A stretch of DNA of 64,000 bases, taken from contig JARWZT010000017.1 in NCBI GenBank assembly GCA_029866205.1, positions 117,600 to 181,599 of the forward strand, in the 5' to 3' direction. Source of the stretch: Rhodoferax sp. Lineage in GTDB: Bacteria > Pseudomonadota > Gammaproteobacteria > Burkholderiales > Burkholderiaceae_C. The notes below the pieces were generated by a model. That model saw only the letters and a list, made by a program, of their open reading frames with translations. It made no database searches and was not told the origin of the DNA. Positions 1-8,214 of the stretch are shown piece after piece. Position 1 is the stretch's first letter; the number at the start of each line of letters is the position of its first letter. Both the position numbers and the translations under genes were made by a program.

Positions 1-730
1 CGCGCTTCAGGGTGCCTGCGGCGGTTTGCATCACCTTTTTGCCCGTGGGCACCGAGCCGGTGACCGACACCTTGGCCACACCTTCATGGGCCGCCAGCAG
101 CGCGCCCGTGGGGCCTCGGCCTTGCAGCACGTTGAATACGCCCGCCGGCACACCAGCCTCAAGGTAGATTTCGGCCAGCTTGACTGCAGTGGCCGGGGTC
201 AGCTCGGAGGGCTTGAAAATCATCGCGTTGCCCGCTGCCAGCGCCGGCGCAGACTTCCAGCAGGCAATTTGCAACGGGTAGTTCCAGGCACCAATGCCTA
301 CGCAGACACCCAAGGGCTCCTTGCGGGTGTAGGCAAACGCATTTTTCAAGGGATATTGCTGGCCCGTCAGGGTGGCAGCGGCGCCGGCAAAGTATTCAAT
401 GCAATCGGCCCCGCTCATCACATCGACCACCAGCGCTTCCTGAATCGGCTTGCCGCAGTCTTGCACCTCCAGGATCGCCAGTTCTTCGTTGCGGGCGCGC
501 AAAAGGTCTGCGGCGCGACGCAGAATGCGTCCGCGTTCTGTACCGGTCATGGCCGACCAGACTTCAAAGCCACGCTGCGCGGAAGCGACCGCCTGGTCCA
601 CATCCGCAGCGTCCGCGTCACGAAGCTGCGCCAAGACCTGGCCAGTGGCAGGATTCAAAGACACAAAGGCCTCGCCTCCACCCTGCAGAGGCTTGCCGTC
701 CACAAAACTGCTGATCGTCGCGTTGCTCAT
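1..730 (-). CDS. betB: betaine aldehyde dehydrogenase (C-terminus beyond left edge)
   Basis: The first 243 codons of an NAD(P)-dependent aldehyde dehydrogenase are present, read from the complement from ATG at 730. The protein starts [16 protein letters not shown] and contains the family motif [19 protein letters not shown] and the coenzyme-site segment FKPSELTP. The catalytic Glu and Cys lie beyond the window edge and could not be checked. Betaine aldehyde dehydrogenase oxidises betaine aldehyde to glycine betaine in choline catabolism. The choline-binding protein and betaine/one-carbon genes just upstream support that substrate. The gene is open at the edge, so it is partial because of the window and not broken. 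A terminator-like hairpin lies only about 30 bp upstream of its start. Confidence 0.85.
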   Translation of the reverse strand, partial: MSNATISSFVDGKPLQGGGEAFVSLNPATGQVLAQLRDADAADVDQAVASAQRGFEVWSAMTGTERGRILRRAADLLRARNEELAILEVQDCGKPIQEALVVDVMSGADCIEYFAGAAATLTGQQYPLKNAFAYTRKEPLGVCVGIGAWNYPLQIACWKSAPALAAGNAMIFKPSELTPATAVKLAEIYLEAGVPAGVFNVLQGRGPTGALLAAHEGVAKVSVTGSVPTGKKVMQTAAGTLKR

Positions 731-761
731 ATCCGTCCGCCCTGTTCATTTCCGTTGTACC

Positions 762-802
762 AAAAAAACAACCCCGACCCAAGCCATGCTGAGTCGGAGT
801 TG
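762..802 (-). terminator. Rho-independent terminator downstream of choX
   Basis: On the minus strand a 10-bp stem (CAACTCCGAC pairing with GTCGGGGTTG through one G-U pair) has a 14-nt loop and is followed by seven T residues. It sits between the stop of the choline-binding protein gene (895) and the ATG of betB (730). Confidence 0.8.
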
Positions 803-807
803 CTTTG

Positions 808-831
808 GAGACCCTTTCTACCGAGGGTCTC
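808..831 (-). other. perfect 8-bp hairpin between choX and betB
   Basis: GAGACCCT at 808-815 and AGGGTCTC at 824-831 form a perfect inverted repeat with an 8-nt loop. It lies just upstream, in transcription order, of the terminator at 762-802. It has no T-run of its own. It could be an mRNA-stabilising hairpin or part of a double terminator. Confidence 0.5.
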
Positions 832-894
832 GCCACCGCTTGCGCGCCTGAGGCCCGAGACCGCAGGCTGCCGGTGGCACCAAATGAAGACTGC

Positions 895-1836
895 TTAGAT
901 CTTCAAAGCCGCCTTGACTGCGGGCAATCCGTCTTTGCCGTCAAAGGTTTTGACTCCGGTGAGCCACTTGTCCAACACTGCCGGGTTGGCCTTGATGAAG
1001 TCGGCTGCGGCCTTGTTGGGCTTGACCTTTTTCAAAATCGGGCCCATGACCTGATTTTCCATGTCGGTGGAGAACTGCAGATTCTTCAGGAATGCGCCCA
1101 CGTTGGGGCAACGCGCCTCGTAGGACGAAGGAACGGCCGTGTAGACCTTGGCCTCGCCCAAATTGGGGCCGAAAACGTCATCGCCGCCAGCGAGATAGCT
1201 CATCTTCATTTGAACGTTCATGGGGTGGGGTTCCCAGCCCAGAAAAACGATGGCTTTCTCATTTTTGATGGCGCGCTGCGCTTCCACCAGCATGCCCGCC
1301 TCAGACGACTCGACCATCTTGAAGCTCTTCAGGCCAAACTTGTTTTCCTTGATCATGCCGGCGATCAATGCGTTGCCGTCGTTCCCGGGCTCAATGCCGT
1401 GAATCTTGCCGCCCAGGTCTTTTTCAAACTTGGCAATGTCGGCAAAGGTTTTCAGGCCCTTGTCATACAAATAAGTCGGCACCGCCAGGGTGTATTTGGC
1501 ACCCACCAGATTGGGCGTGTCCAACACCTTGATGTCGCCCGACTTGACGAAGGGCTCGATCTGCGGCGTCATGGACGGGTTCCAATAGCCCAAAAATACA
1601 TCGATCTGCTTTTTCTTCATGCCGGCAAAAGCAATTGGGATCGAGGCCATCGTCACGGTGGGCTTGTAGCCCAGACCTTCGAGGACCACAGAGGCCATGC
1701 CCGTGGTGGCGGCGATATCGCTCCAGCCCACGTCGGCAAAACGAACGGTTTTGCAGCTGGCGTCTTCCGCCAGAGCGACCTGCGAACCCATGGCCAAGAC
1801 AGCGGCAACTGTTGCGACCCGTTTGAACATCTTCAT
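895..1836 (-). CDS. choX: choline/glycine betaine ABC transporter substrate-binding protein
   Basis: This 313-residue periplasmic protein has a signal peptide (residues 1-23, ending ALA). It is an OpuAC/ProX-class ligand-binding protein. Trp38, Trp85, Tyr115 and Trp201, plus Asp40 and Asn152, fall at the spacing of the aromatic box and hydroxyl-contacting residues described for ChoX of Sinorhizobium, so choline is the favoured ligand. ATG 1836 was preferred over the longer ORF start at 1962 because it has an AGGAG site 8 bp upstream and exposes a normal signal peptide. Its permease and ATPase are probably the pair at 10.5-12.6 kb. It follows the corrinoid operon after a 135-bp gap and is closed by a terminator. 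Confidence 0.85.
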   Translation of the reverse strand: MKMFKRVATVAAVLAMGSQVALAEDASCKTVRFADVGWSDIAATTGMASVVLEGLGYKPTVTMASIPIAFAGMKKKQIDVFLGYWNPSMTPQIEPFVKSGDIKVLDTPNLVGAKYTLAVPTYLYDKGLKTFADIAKFEKDLGGKIHGIEPGNDGNALIAGMIKENKFGLKSFKMVESSEAGMLVEAQRAIKNEKAIVFLGWEPHPMNVQMKMSYLAGGDDVFGPNLGEAKVYTAVPSSYEARCPNVGAFLKNLQFSTDMENQVMGPILKKVKPNKAAADFIKANPAVLDKWLTGVKTFDGKDGLPAVKAALKI

Positions 1837-1971
1837 ATGAACTCCTAATAATTGATTGATCCCACCGCACACATCACGGCCCTTGCGGGCTGCGTCTTTA
1901 TAGCGGGTTTGCCACCCATTTCTCAGGGAAAAGTGACTGCCCCCCCCACAATTTAGCTTCAAATACTCGTT

Positions 1972-4008
1972 TTAGCTCGCCTCTTCAGGTGCCCGCGTAC
2001 GGGGACCACGCCGGCTTCGCGCATTTTGCTCATTGTTGATGGCGACCCGCTCAGGCAAGGTCACCACATTGCGCAACTCGACGAACGGGTCGGTGAGGTG
2101 GGGCAGCGCCATGGCTTCCACAAAAAACTCCTGGAATCGGGGCTCCACCGCTGTCTCGATTTTCTCGACACGGCGCACCAAAGCCTCAATGTCTCCCCGT
2201 GAACGCTGGTCAAGCAAGGCGATGCGCGCCCCGGTTCCTGCGGCATTGCCTGCCGAACTCACCTCGCTGAGCACGCAGTCAGGAATCATGCCCAGCACCA
2301 TCGCGTATTTCACGTCAATGTGACTTCCAAAGGCGCCAGCCAAGCGGATGCGGTCGACGGTTTGTACGCCCATGCGCTCCATCAGAAGGCGCACACCGGC
2401 GTACAGGGCCGCCTTGCCCAACTGAATCGCACGCACGTCGTTTTGCATGACCTTGAGCGGCGGCGCATCGGCTGTGGCGCGGTAAAGCTCGTAGGAGTAG
2501 GTACGGCCGTCAGGCTGAATACGGGGATTGCGCGCAGACAGGTCGCCATTGATGACGCCATCATGGCGAATGATGCCGGCCAGGTACATCTCAGCCAGCG
2601 CCTCGATGATGCCTGAGCCGCAAACGCCGGTCACGCCAGTGGCCGCCACGGCGGCGTCAAATCCAGGGTCGTCAGACCACAGGTCGGAGCCGATCACCTT
2701 GAATCGCGGCTCCAAGGTGACCGGGTCAATGCGTACCCGCTCAATGGCGCCCGGAGCGGCGCGCTGACCACAGCTGATTTGAGCCCCTTCGAAGGCGGGT
2801 CCAGTCGGGCTGGAGCAGGCCAACAGGCGCTGGTTATTACCCAGCACAATTTCAGCGTTCGTACCCACGTCCACCAGCAGGGTGATCTTGTCGGTCAAAT
2901 CAGGGCGTTCTGCCAATATCACGCCTGCGGTGTCCGCACCCACATGGCCTGCAATACAGGGCAATACGTAAATGCGGGCATTGCGGTGGATGGCAAAGTC
3001 GATTTCCACCGCCCACAAAGTAATCGCCCTGTCGGTTGCCAGCGCAAAAGGTGCGCCACCGAGTTCGACCGGATTGATACCCAGCAGCAAGTGGTGCATG
3101 ATTGGATTGCCAACAAAGGTGGCTTCCAAAATGTCTTTGGGCGAAATACCTGCCTGCGAGGCCACATCCACCGCGAGTTCGTTGAGCGCAGCGCGCACGG
3201 CAGCCGTCATTTCCACCTCGCCGCCGGGGTTCATCATGACGTAGGAGACGCGGCTCATGAGGTCTTCGCCAAAGCGAATCTGGGGATTCATCACCCCCGC
3301 CGACGCCACGACCTCTCCTGAAGCCAAGTTACACAGGTGCGCCGCAATGGTGGTGGAACCCACATCAACTGCGAGCCCGTACACATGCTCCTTGAAACCA
3401 GGCCAGACCGCGATGATTTGCTTGCCCGCGTGCACGGCGACCGTCACTTTCCAATGGCCCTCGCGCAGCGCCACCTGCAACTGCTGCAACACCAGCACAT
3501 CGCAGGACAGATCGGACAGTTGCCACTCAAATTCAAGCGCATCTTCGAGGCGACGCAAATCACCGGAGGGGTCGTGCATATCGGGCTCTTGCACTTCCAC
3601 ATAGTGCAGTCGCACTAAGGGATCCAGCTCGATGTCCAACGCCTCTGCCGCCTTGCGAACCACCTGCTTGTGCACCTGGCTGCTGGACGGCACATCAATC
3701 ACCAAATCGCCCAGAACCTGGGCCGAGCACGACAGGCGTCGGCCAGGCTCCATCGGCTGGGTGGCGCAGTATTCCTGCTCGACGGCAGAAACCGCCGAAA
3801 GGTTGTCCACACAGGAGGTGACACCATGCTTGGAAAACTCGCCTTCGGCCACCAGCACCTGGCAGCGACCGCAAATGCCCCGGCCACCGCACACTGAGTC
3901 AATGTCCACACCCAAAGAGCGCGCCGCCTGCAACAAGGACGATCCCAGCGGAAAACGGCCACGCCGCCCCGAAGGCGTGAAAACTACCAAGGCATCTGGA
4001 CCACTCAC
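1972..4008 (-). CDS. corrinoid protein reductive activator (2Fe-2S ferredoxin plus ASKHA, DUF4445; RACo-like)
   Basis: This 678-residue protein has an N-terminal plant-type 2Fe-2S ferredoxin domain with ligands Cys40, Cys46, Cys49 and Cys94 (C-x5-C-x2-C...C). A linker leads to a C-terminal actin-like ATPase fold, visible as VDVGSTTIAAHLCN and LLVDVGTNAEIVLG. Proteins of this architecture reductively reactivate corrinoid methyl-transfer proteins whose cobalt has been oxidised from Co(I) to Co(II), at the expense of ATP. It lies downstream of the methyltetrahydrofolate methyltransferase gene with a 54-bp gap, consistent with serving the corrinoid protein encoded at 7516-8214. The need for such an activator should be high if the host lives with oxygen. 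Confidence 0.88.
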   Translation of the reverse strand: MSGPDALVVFTPSGRRGRFPLGSSLLQAARSLGVDIDSVCGGRGICGRCQVLVAEGEFSKHGVTSCVDNLSAVSAVEQEYCATQPMEPGRRLSCSAQVLGDLVIDVPSSSQVHKQVVRKAAEALDIELDPLVRLHYVEVQEPDMHDPSGDLRRLEDALEFEWQLSDLSCDVLVLQQLQVALREGHWKVTVAVHAGKQIIAVWPGFKEHVYGLAVDVGSTTIAAHLCNLASGEVVASAGVMNPQIRFGEDLMSRVSYVMMNPGGEVEMTAAVRAALNELAVDVASQAGISPKDILEATFVGNPIMHHLLLGINPVELGGAPFALATDRAITLWAVEIDFAIHRNARIYVLPCIAGHVGADTAGVILAERPDLTDKITLLVDVGTNAEIVLGNNQRLLACSSPTGPAFEGAQISCGQRAAPGAIERVRIDPVTLEPRFKVIGSDLWSDDPGFDAAVAATGVTGVCGSGIIEALAEMYLAGIIRHDGVINGDLSARNPRIQPDGRTYSYELYRATADAPPLKVMQNDVRAIQLGKAALYAGVRLLMERMGVQTVDRIRLAGAFGSHIDVKYAMVLGMIPDCVLSEVSSAGNAAGTGARIALLDQRSRGDIEALVRRVEKIETAVEPRFQEFFVEAMALPHLTDPFVELRNVVTLPERVAINNEQNARSRRGPRTRAPEEAS

Positions 4009-4062
4009 AAATAAGCTCCCTGCTGTTAAAGGCTTTTCGAAGGCGTTAAGACGTTGCGTGGA

Positions 4063-4977
4063 TCAGGTCGCGCGGCGACGGCTACCGCCTTCGCGCCGAC
4101 CCCGGCCCATTTCGCCGTCTGCGCCCATGGTGGGCGCTTCGCGGAATTTACGGATCCAGCGCATGCAATCCGGATCGTGGCCCATCATCACGTCGGCACC
4201 CATGATGGCCTTGACCACCTCAGCGTGCATCGGGTTGGTGATGGCACTGGTCATGCCAGCGGCAATCGCCATGGTCAAGAACGCGGAATTGACCCCGTTG
4301 CGCTCAGGCAAGCCAAAGCTCACGTTGGAGGCGCCGCAGGTGGTGTTGACCTTGAGTTCTGTGCGCAGGCGGTGCACCAAGCGCATGACCTGAACGCCAG
4401 CCTGGTTGATGGCGCCAATGGGCATGACCAGCGGGTCCACCACAATGTCGCAGGCGGGAATGCCGTAGTCTGCGGCGCGCTCCACAATCTTCTTGGCAAC
4501 AGCAAAGCGCACGTCAGGGTCTTGGGAGATACCGGTCTCGTCGTTGGAAATGGCCACCACGGCAGCACCGTATTTCTTGACCAGGGGCAACACGGTTTCG
4601 AGCCGGTCTTCTTCGCCCGTCACCGAATTTACGAGAGCCTTGCCTTTGTAAACCGCCAAGCCCGCTTCAAGCGCCGCCACGATAGAGGAATCAATGCTGA
4701 TCGGAACGTCTGTGACGCCCTGCACCAGCTGAATGGCTTTTGCCAACATGCCCGGCTCATCGGCCAGCGGGATGCCAGCATTCACATCGAGCATGTGCGC
4801 GCCCGCCTCCACTTGCGCCAGCGCATCGGCAATGACGCGGCTGTAATCACCCGCCATCATCTCCGCGGCCATGATCTTGCGGCCCGTGGGATTGATACGC
4901 TCGCCAATGATGACGAAGGGGCGGTCAAAGCCGATGATGACTTCTTTGGTCGCTGAGCTGATGATGGTGTCGGTCAC
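4063..4977 (-). CDS. methyltetrahydrofolate:corrinoid methyltransferase (pterin-binding domain)
   Basis: This 304-residue protein has a dihydropteroate-synthase-like TIM barrel. Pterin-site motifs are visible as GERINPTGRK, DVNAGIPLADE, DSSIVAALEAGL and NSVTGEE. It resembles MtgA/AcsE-type enzymes that move a methyl group between a corrinoid protein and tetrahydrofolate. Here it would accept the methyl group from the corrinoid protein to make methyl-THF. I chose the GTG start at 4977 because AAGGA lies 6 nt upstream. The ATG at 5001 has no comparable site. It is followed by the re-activator gene and preceded by the MetF-like gene, all on one strand. Confidence 0.88.
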   Translation of the reverse strand: MTDTIISSATKEVIIGFDRPFVIIGERINPTGRKIMAAEMMAGDYSRVIADALAQVEAGAHMLDVNAGIPLADEPGMLAKAIQLVQGVTDVPISIDSSIVAALEAGLAVYKGKALVNSVTGEEDRLETVLPLVKKYGAAVVAISNDETGISQDPDVRFAVAKKIVERAADYGIPACDIVVDPLVMPIGAINQAGVQVMRLVHRLRTELKVNTTCGASNVSFGLPERNGVNSAFLTMAIAAGMTSAITNPMHAEVVKAIMGADVMMGHDPDCMRWIRKFREAPTMGADGEMGRGRREGGSRRRAT

Positions 4978-5025
4978 GCTAAATCCTTGTGATTGAAACA
5001 ATAAAAGTGGGCTTACAAGAGGCCC

Positions 5026-6078
5026 TCAGGCCGATTGGAGTGCCGCAGGCAGGGCGGGTGCAGGCGTGTAGTGCAGTTCGGCATCAGGGCCATCACGCCC
5101 GGGGAACCACGGTACCCGGCCCTGCAGAACGCCAGAATTTTGCACCATCTCAGGCACGGCGTCCTCTTGGCGGTAGGCCATGATGTGCACTCCGGCAACG
5201 CCCTTGATTTCTTTGACCTCTTGCATGATTTCGGTGCAAATCTTGCGGCCTTCGGCGGCGGGCTTTTCGGCGCCCGCCATGCGCTTGATGATCGAATCAG
5301 GAATATGGACGCCAGGCACGTTTGTGCGCATCCAGTCCGCTACTTTTGCTGAGCGCATAGGACCAACGCCGACCAGGATGAACACCTTGTCCAGCAAGCC
5401 CAAATCCTCAACCTCTTGCATATAGGTGCGCAAACGGGGGATGTCATAGCAATACTGGGTCTGGATGAACTGGGCACCGGCGGCGACCTTCTTGGCCAAA
5501 CGCTGGGCGCGCCAATCAAAGGGCTGAACGAAGGGGTTGGCAGCCGCACCCAAGAAGACCCGTGGCGCAAAGGTAACCTTGCGGCCGCTTTGGAAGCGGT
5601 GTTCATCACGCATACCCCGGCCAATTTCCAACAAGGACATGCAGTCCAAATCAAACACCGGTTTGGCCTGCGGATGGTCGCCGGTTTGTACGCCGTCGCC
5701 ACTCAGGCACAGCATATTGCACACGCCCATGGCCGCTCCGCCCAAAATATCCCCCTGAATGGCAATGCGGTTTTTATCCCGGCAAGAAATCTGCATCACC
5801 GGGGCATAGCCCACGCGTGTCAAAAGGGCACAAACTGCCAGGCTTGACATATGACAATTGGCGCCACTGCCATCCGTGGCATTGATGGCATCCACGTAGC
5901 CGTCAAAGACGCGGGCTCGGCGGTATACGTCTTCCGGATTTGCAGAGTCAGGCGGCTCCAGCTCGGCCGTGATGGCAAAAGCGCCACTGCGCAATACCCG
6001 CTCCAGGCGCCCCGGCGAGGTATGGCCCGGCAAGATCGGCAAGGGATAGCCCGGGACGGGTTCGTCGTCAAATTTCAT
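5026..6078 (-). CDS. methylenetetrahydrofolate reductase, MetF-like
   Basis: This 350-residue flavoprotein has a MetF-type barrel, with motifs AITAELEPPD, NATDGSGANCHMS, LSGDGVQTGDHPQAKPVFD and QTQYCYD. It interconverts methylene-THF and methyl-THF. In this setting it would oxidise methyl-THF coming from the corrinoid pathway. ATG 6078 overlaps the stop of the upstream MetV-like gene as ATGA, implying translational coupling. The longer start at 6108 would lie inside that gene. It is longer than enteric MetF and belongs to the group paired with a separate cysteine-rich partner. Confidence 0.85.
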   Translation of the reverse strand: MKFDDEPVPGYPLPILPGHTSPGRLERVLRSGAFAITAELEPPDSANPEDVYRRARVFDGYVDAINATDGSGANCHMSSLAVCALLTRVGYAPVMQISCRDKNRIAIQGDILGGAAMGVCNMLCLSGDGVQTGDHPQAKPVFDLDCMSLLEIGRGMRDEHRFQSGRKVTFAPRVFLGAAANPFVQPFDWRAQRLAKKVAAGAQFIQTQYCYDIPRLRTYMQEVEDLGLLDKVFILVGVGPMRSAKVADWMRTNVPGVHIPDSIIKRMAGAEKPAAEGRKICTEIMQEVKEIKGVAGVHIMAYRQEDAVPEMVQNSGVLQGRVPWFPGRDGPDAELHYTPAPALPAALQSA

Positions 6079-6524
6079 GCGTTTTTCTCCCGTGCCACCT
6101 TGAGCCACGAAGACTTGCCCTTGAGCCGGCCATCGACGGCAAACTGAACCACTTTGATCGCCTCTTTGCCGGCCACCATGCGCTGGCTACCGGCATAGGC
6201 CTCGACCCAGACGCAAGGCATTTCTGGCTTGACTTCGCAATGACCATCGGCCCGCACACCGCCACAGGGTCCGTTGCGCAAGGTCTTGGGGCAATTCATG
6301 GAACAGGACATGCCGGTCGAGCTCAGGGCGCATTGGCCGCACATTTGGCAATCGAACAGCAAGCCCTTGACCGCTTTTTCCACGACTGCGACGGGTTTTT
6401 CAAGTCGTTCATAGCCAATCGCCTTCCAAAGCGGGTGCAAGGCCACGAAAACCCGTTCAAAACCTTGGTAAAACAATTCCAGGCCGCGCGCATGGCGCAC
6501 AGACCAACGACGCACCGAGTACAT
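6075..6524 (-). CDS. MetV-like methylenetetrahydrofolate reductase partner, cysteine-rich
   Basis: This 149-residue protein has a cysteine cluster (Cys59, 62, 65, 74, 78, 87, 96, 104; core CQMCGQCALSSTGMSCSMNC, then NGPCGG). It matches the methylenetetrahydrofolate reductase C-terminal domain family, also known as MetV in acetogens. There it pairs with MetF, carries metal or Fe-S centres, and is thought to help electron transfer. Its stop overlaps the metF start by 4 bp and its start shares one base with the stop of the preceding gene (TGATG). The tight packing supports a MetFV complex. The electron partner in this organism is unknown. Confidence 0.85.
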   Translation of the reverse strand: MYSVRRWSVRHARGLELFYQGFERVFVALHPLWKAIGYERLEKPVAVVEKAVKGLLFDCQMCGQCALSSTGMSCSMNCPKTLRNGPCGGVRADGHCEVKPEMPCVWVEAYAGSQRMVAGKEAIKVVQFAVDGRLKGKSSWLKVAREKNA

Positions 6525-6889
6525 CAGGCGCCTCCTTGCGCTTCGGGCACGCTCACCTCATCTGGCGGCACCACCGTGGGCGCGGCCAGCGTACTGTCCA
6601 CTCCATGGGCGCGAATGATGCGCAGCAGGTCGTCATCCGAGTACTGCGCCTCCAGGCGCTCGGCGCAGGCATTGGCCTCGGCCTGTATGTCGTCTGAGCA
6701 GTCCACTGGGTCACTGCGCTTCCAGTCAGCGAGGTAGTCACCGGAGCTGGCTTTGCCAGCGCGCATCGCGGCGCGGTCTACCGCCTCCTGAAACCGGTGT
6801 GAGAGTTGCACCTTGCCGGTCTCGCGACCGCGCTTGACAACCACTTGCGCCGGAATGTCGCGCCATGAAATCACAATCAGTTTTGCCAT
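6524..6889 (-). CDS. 'virulence factor' family small protein (PF13769-like), function unknown
   Basis: This 121-residue soluble protein starts MAKLIVISWRDIPAQVVVKRGRE and has an acidic C-terminus. It contains the family segment RFQEAVDRAAMRAGK and resembles the conserved family named 'virulence factor' in domain collections. That name has no demonstrated function behind it. No signal peptide, membrane segment or cysteine cluster is visible. It overlaps the DUF1638 gene by 13 bp and the MetV-like gene by 1 bp, so it is locked into the one-carbon operon. A role in corrinoid methyl transfer is an inference from context only. Confidence 0.75.
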   Translation of the reverse strand: MAKLIVISWRDIPAQVVVKRGRETGKVQLSHRFQEAVDRAAMRAGKASSGDYLADWKRSDPVDCSDDIQAEANACAERLEAQYSDDDLLRIIRAHGVDSTLAAPTVVPPDEVSVPEAQGGA

Positions 6890-7494
6890 TGGATCACTTT
6901 CTCGTTAACTCTCTGCAAGCTGCTGTCGAGCTCGCCATAGCCGGTGACACGGTACTCAAACGCCAGACCCAATCGGTCCGCCGCGTCCTGACCCAGGGCG
7001 CGACCTTCGCCGCTTTCCCGCTGCGCCAGATACACCAGTTTTTTGTAATTGCCGAAATACATAGGCATCAGCTCAGGGTGCTTGTCAATGCCGAGACCGT
7101 GAATGATCAGTCGATCAAAATGCCGCAGCAGAAAATCCGTCAGGTAAAACGTACCGATTTCCTGCTCCGAGAGTTGCTCGAAAACCTGCGCACCCGCATA
7201 GAACTCATAACAATGCGCGCCGGCGATCCGCTCCACGCCCGCTTCGCCCAACACGGCGTCCAACAAGCCGCCGGTACCGCAGTCCGCATAGGCCACAAAC
7301 AAATGCGTGTATCGGCTGCGAAACCGCAGAATCTTGTCGCGCACTGCCGCCGGAATTTTTTCAGGGCGGTTGTGCAGCTCCGCAGGCAGGCAGCTCACAT
7401 CCATGTGGGACCAGCCGTTGGCCTGCTTCAACGCCACAATCTCTTTGGCCAATGCACCACAGGCAATCACCAAAGTGCTTGCCGGTAAGTCCAT
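6877..7494 (-). CDS. DUF1638 domain protein, function unknown
   Basis: This 205-residue soluble protein shows the DUF1638 pattern: an ACGAL segment near the N-terminus (Cys12), LPAELHNRPEKI (His41), YADCGTGG (Cys72) and HCYEFYAG (His94-Cys95). The repeated Cys/His residues suggest a metal or thiol centre. The family is recalled from corrinoid methyltransferase neighbourhoods in anaerobes. Here it is the second gene of the operon, 21 bp after the corrinoid protein gene, and it overlaps the next gene by 13 bp. The biochemical role is not known. A part in corrinoid or methyl-group handling is a guess from context. Confidence 0.82.
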   Translation of the reverse strand: MDLPASTLVIACGALAKEIVALKQANGWSHMDVSCLPAELHNRPEKIPAAVRDKILRFRSRYTHLFVAYADCGTGGLLDAVLGEAGVERIAGAHCYEFYAGAQVFEQLSEQEIGTFYLTDFLLRHFDRLIIHGLGIDKHPELMPMYFGNYKKLVYLAQRESGEGRALGQDAADRLGLAFEYRVTGYGELDSSLQRVNEKVIQWQN

Positions 7495-7515
7495 GGCTCG
7501 ACGACCGCGTGGCGC

Positions 7516-8214
7516 TTAGGCCGCCGCTGCGCGCCGGGCGGCAATCAGGGTCTTGGCCGTTTCAACCGCAATACCTGCGTCGCGGCAATACGCGTCAGCA
7601 CCGACTGCTTTACCAAACTCTTCATTCAGTGGGGCGCCGCCGACAAGCACGATGAAATCGTCGCGCAGTCCTTTTTCCTTCAGGGTGTCAATCACCACCT
7701 TCATGTAAGGCATGGTGGTGGTCAGCAAAGCGGACAGGCCCAAAATATCGGGCTTGTGCTCTTCCAGAGCGGCCAAGTACTTTTCGACCGGATTGTTGAT
7801 GCCGAGGTCGATCACCTCAAAGCCTGCGCCTTCCATCATCATTCCGACCAGGTTTTTACCGATGTCGTGAATGTCGCCCTTCACGGTCCCGATCACCATC
7901 TTGCCGATGGGTTCGACTCCGGTTTCGGCCAGCAGAGGACGCAAAATTTCCATGCCGCCTTTCATGGCGTTGGCTGCAAGCAGCACTTCGGGCACAAACA
8001 GAATGCCATCGCGAAAGTCAACGCCAACGATGCGCATGCCTTCGACCAATGCGTCATCCAGCACACGGCTGGCAGACCATCCGCGCTCCAGCAAGATGTT
8101 GGTGGCTTCAATCACCTCGTCACGCAAACCGTTGTACAAGTCGTCATGCACCTGCTCGGTCAATTCTTCGTCATTGAGCGTGCTCAGGTCCAAGTCGTCA
8201 AATTCTTCTGCCAC
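7516..8214 (-). CDS. corrinoid (cobalamin-binding) methyl-carrier protein, MtbC/MtgC-like
   Basis: This 232-residue protein has an N-terminal helical cap (residues about 15-95) and a Rossmann cobalamin-binding domain. The DxHxxG motif that places the lower-axial histidine is Asp114-Ile-His116-Asp-Ile-Gly119, followed by SALLTTTM and VGGAPL. It would carry the methyl group on cobalt between a substrate methyltransferase and the MeTr at 4063-4977. The GTG start at 8214 was chosen because AAGGAG lies 6 nt upstream. The longer start at 8379 lacks this and adds unconserved residues. It is the first gene of the minus-strand operon. No substrate-specific methyltransferase (MttB/MtgB family) is adjacent. 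Confidence 0.9.
   Translation of the reverse strand: MAEEFDDLDLSTLNDEELTEQVHDDLYNGLRDEVIEATNILLERGWSASRVLDDALVEGMRIVGVDFRDGILFVPEVLLAANAMKGGMEILRPLLAETGVEPIGKMVIGTVKGDIHDIGKNLVGMMMEGAGFEVIDLGINNPVEKYLAALEEHKPDILGLSALLTTTMPYMKVVIDTLKEKGLRDDFIVLVGGAPLNEEFGKAVGADAYCRDAGIAVETAKTLIAARRAAAA

Noticed and set aside
805..1848. Long plus-strand open frame of 347 codons
   Set aside because: It lies opposite the choline-binding protein gene, lacks recognisable motifs and has the composition of an antisense shadow of a GC-rich gene.
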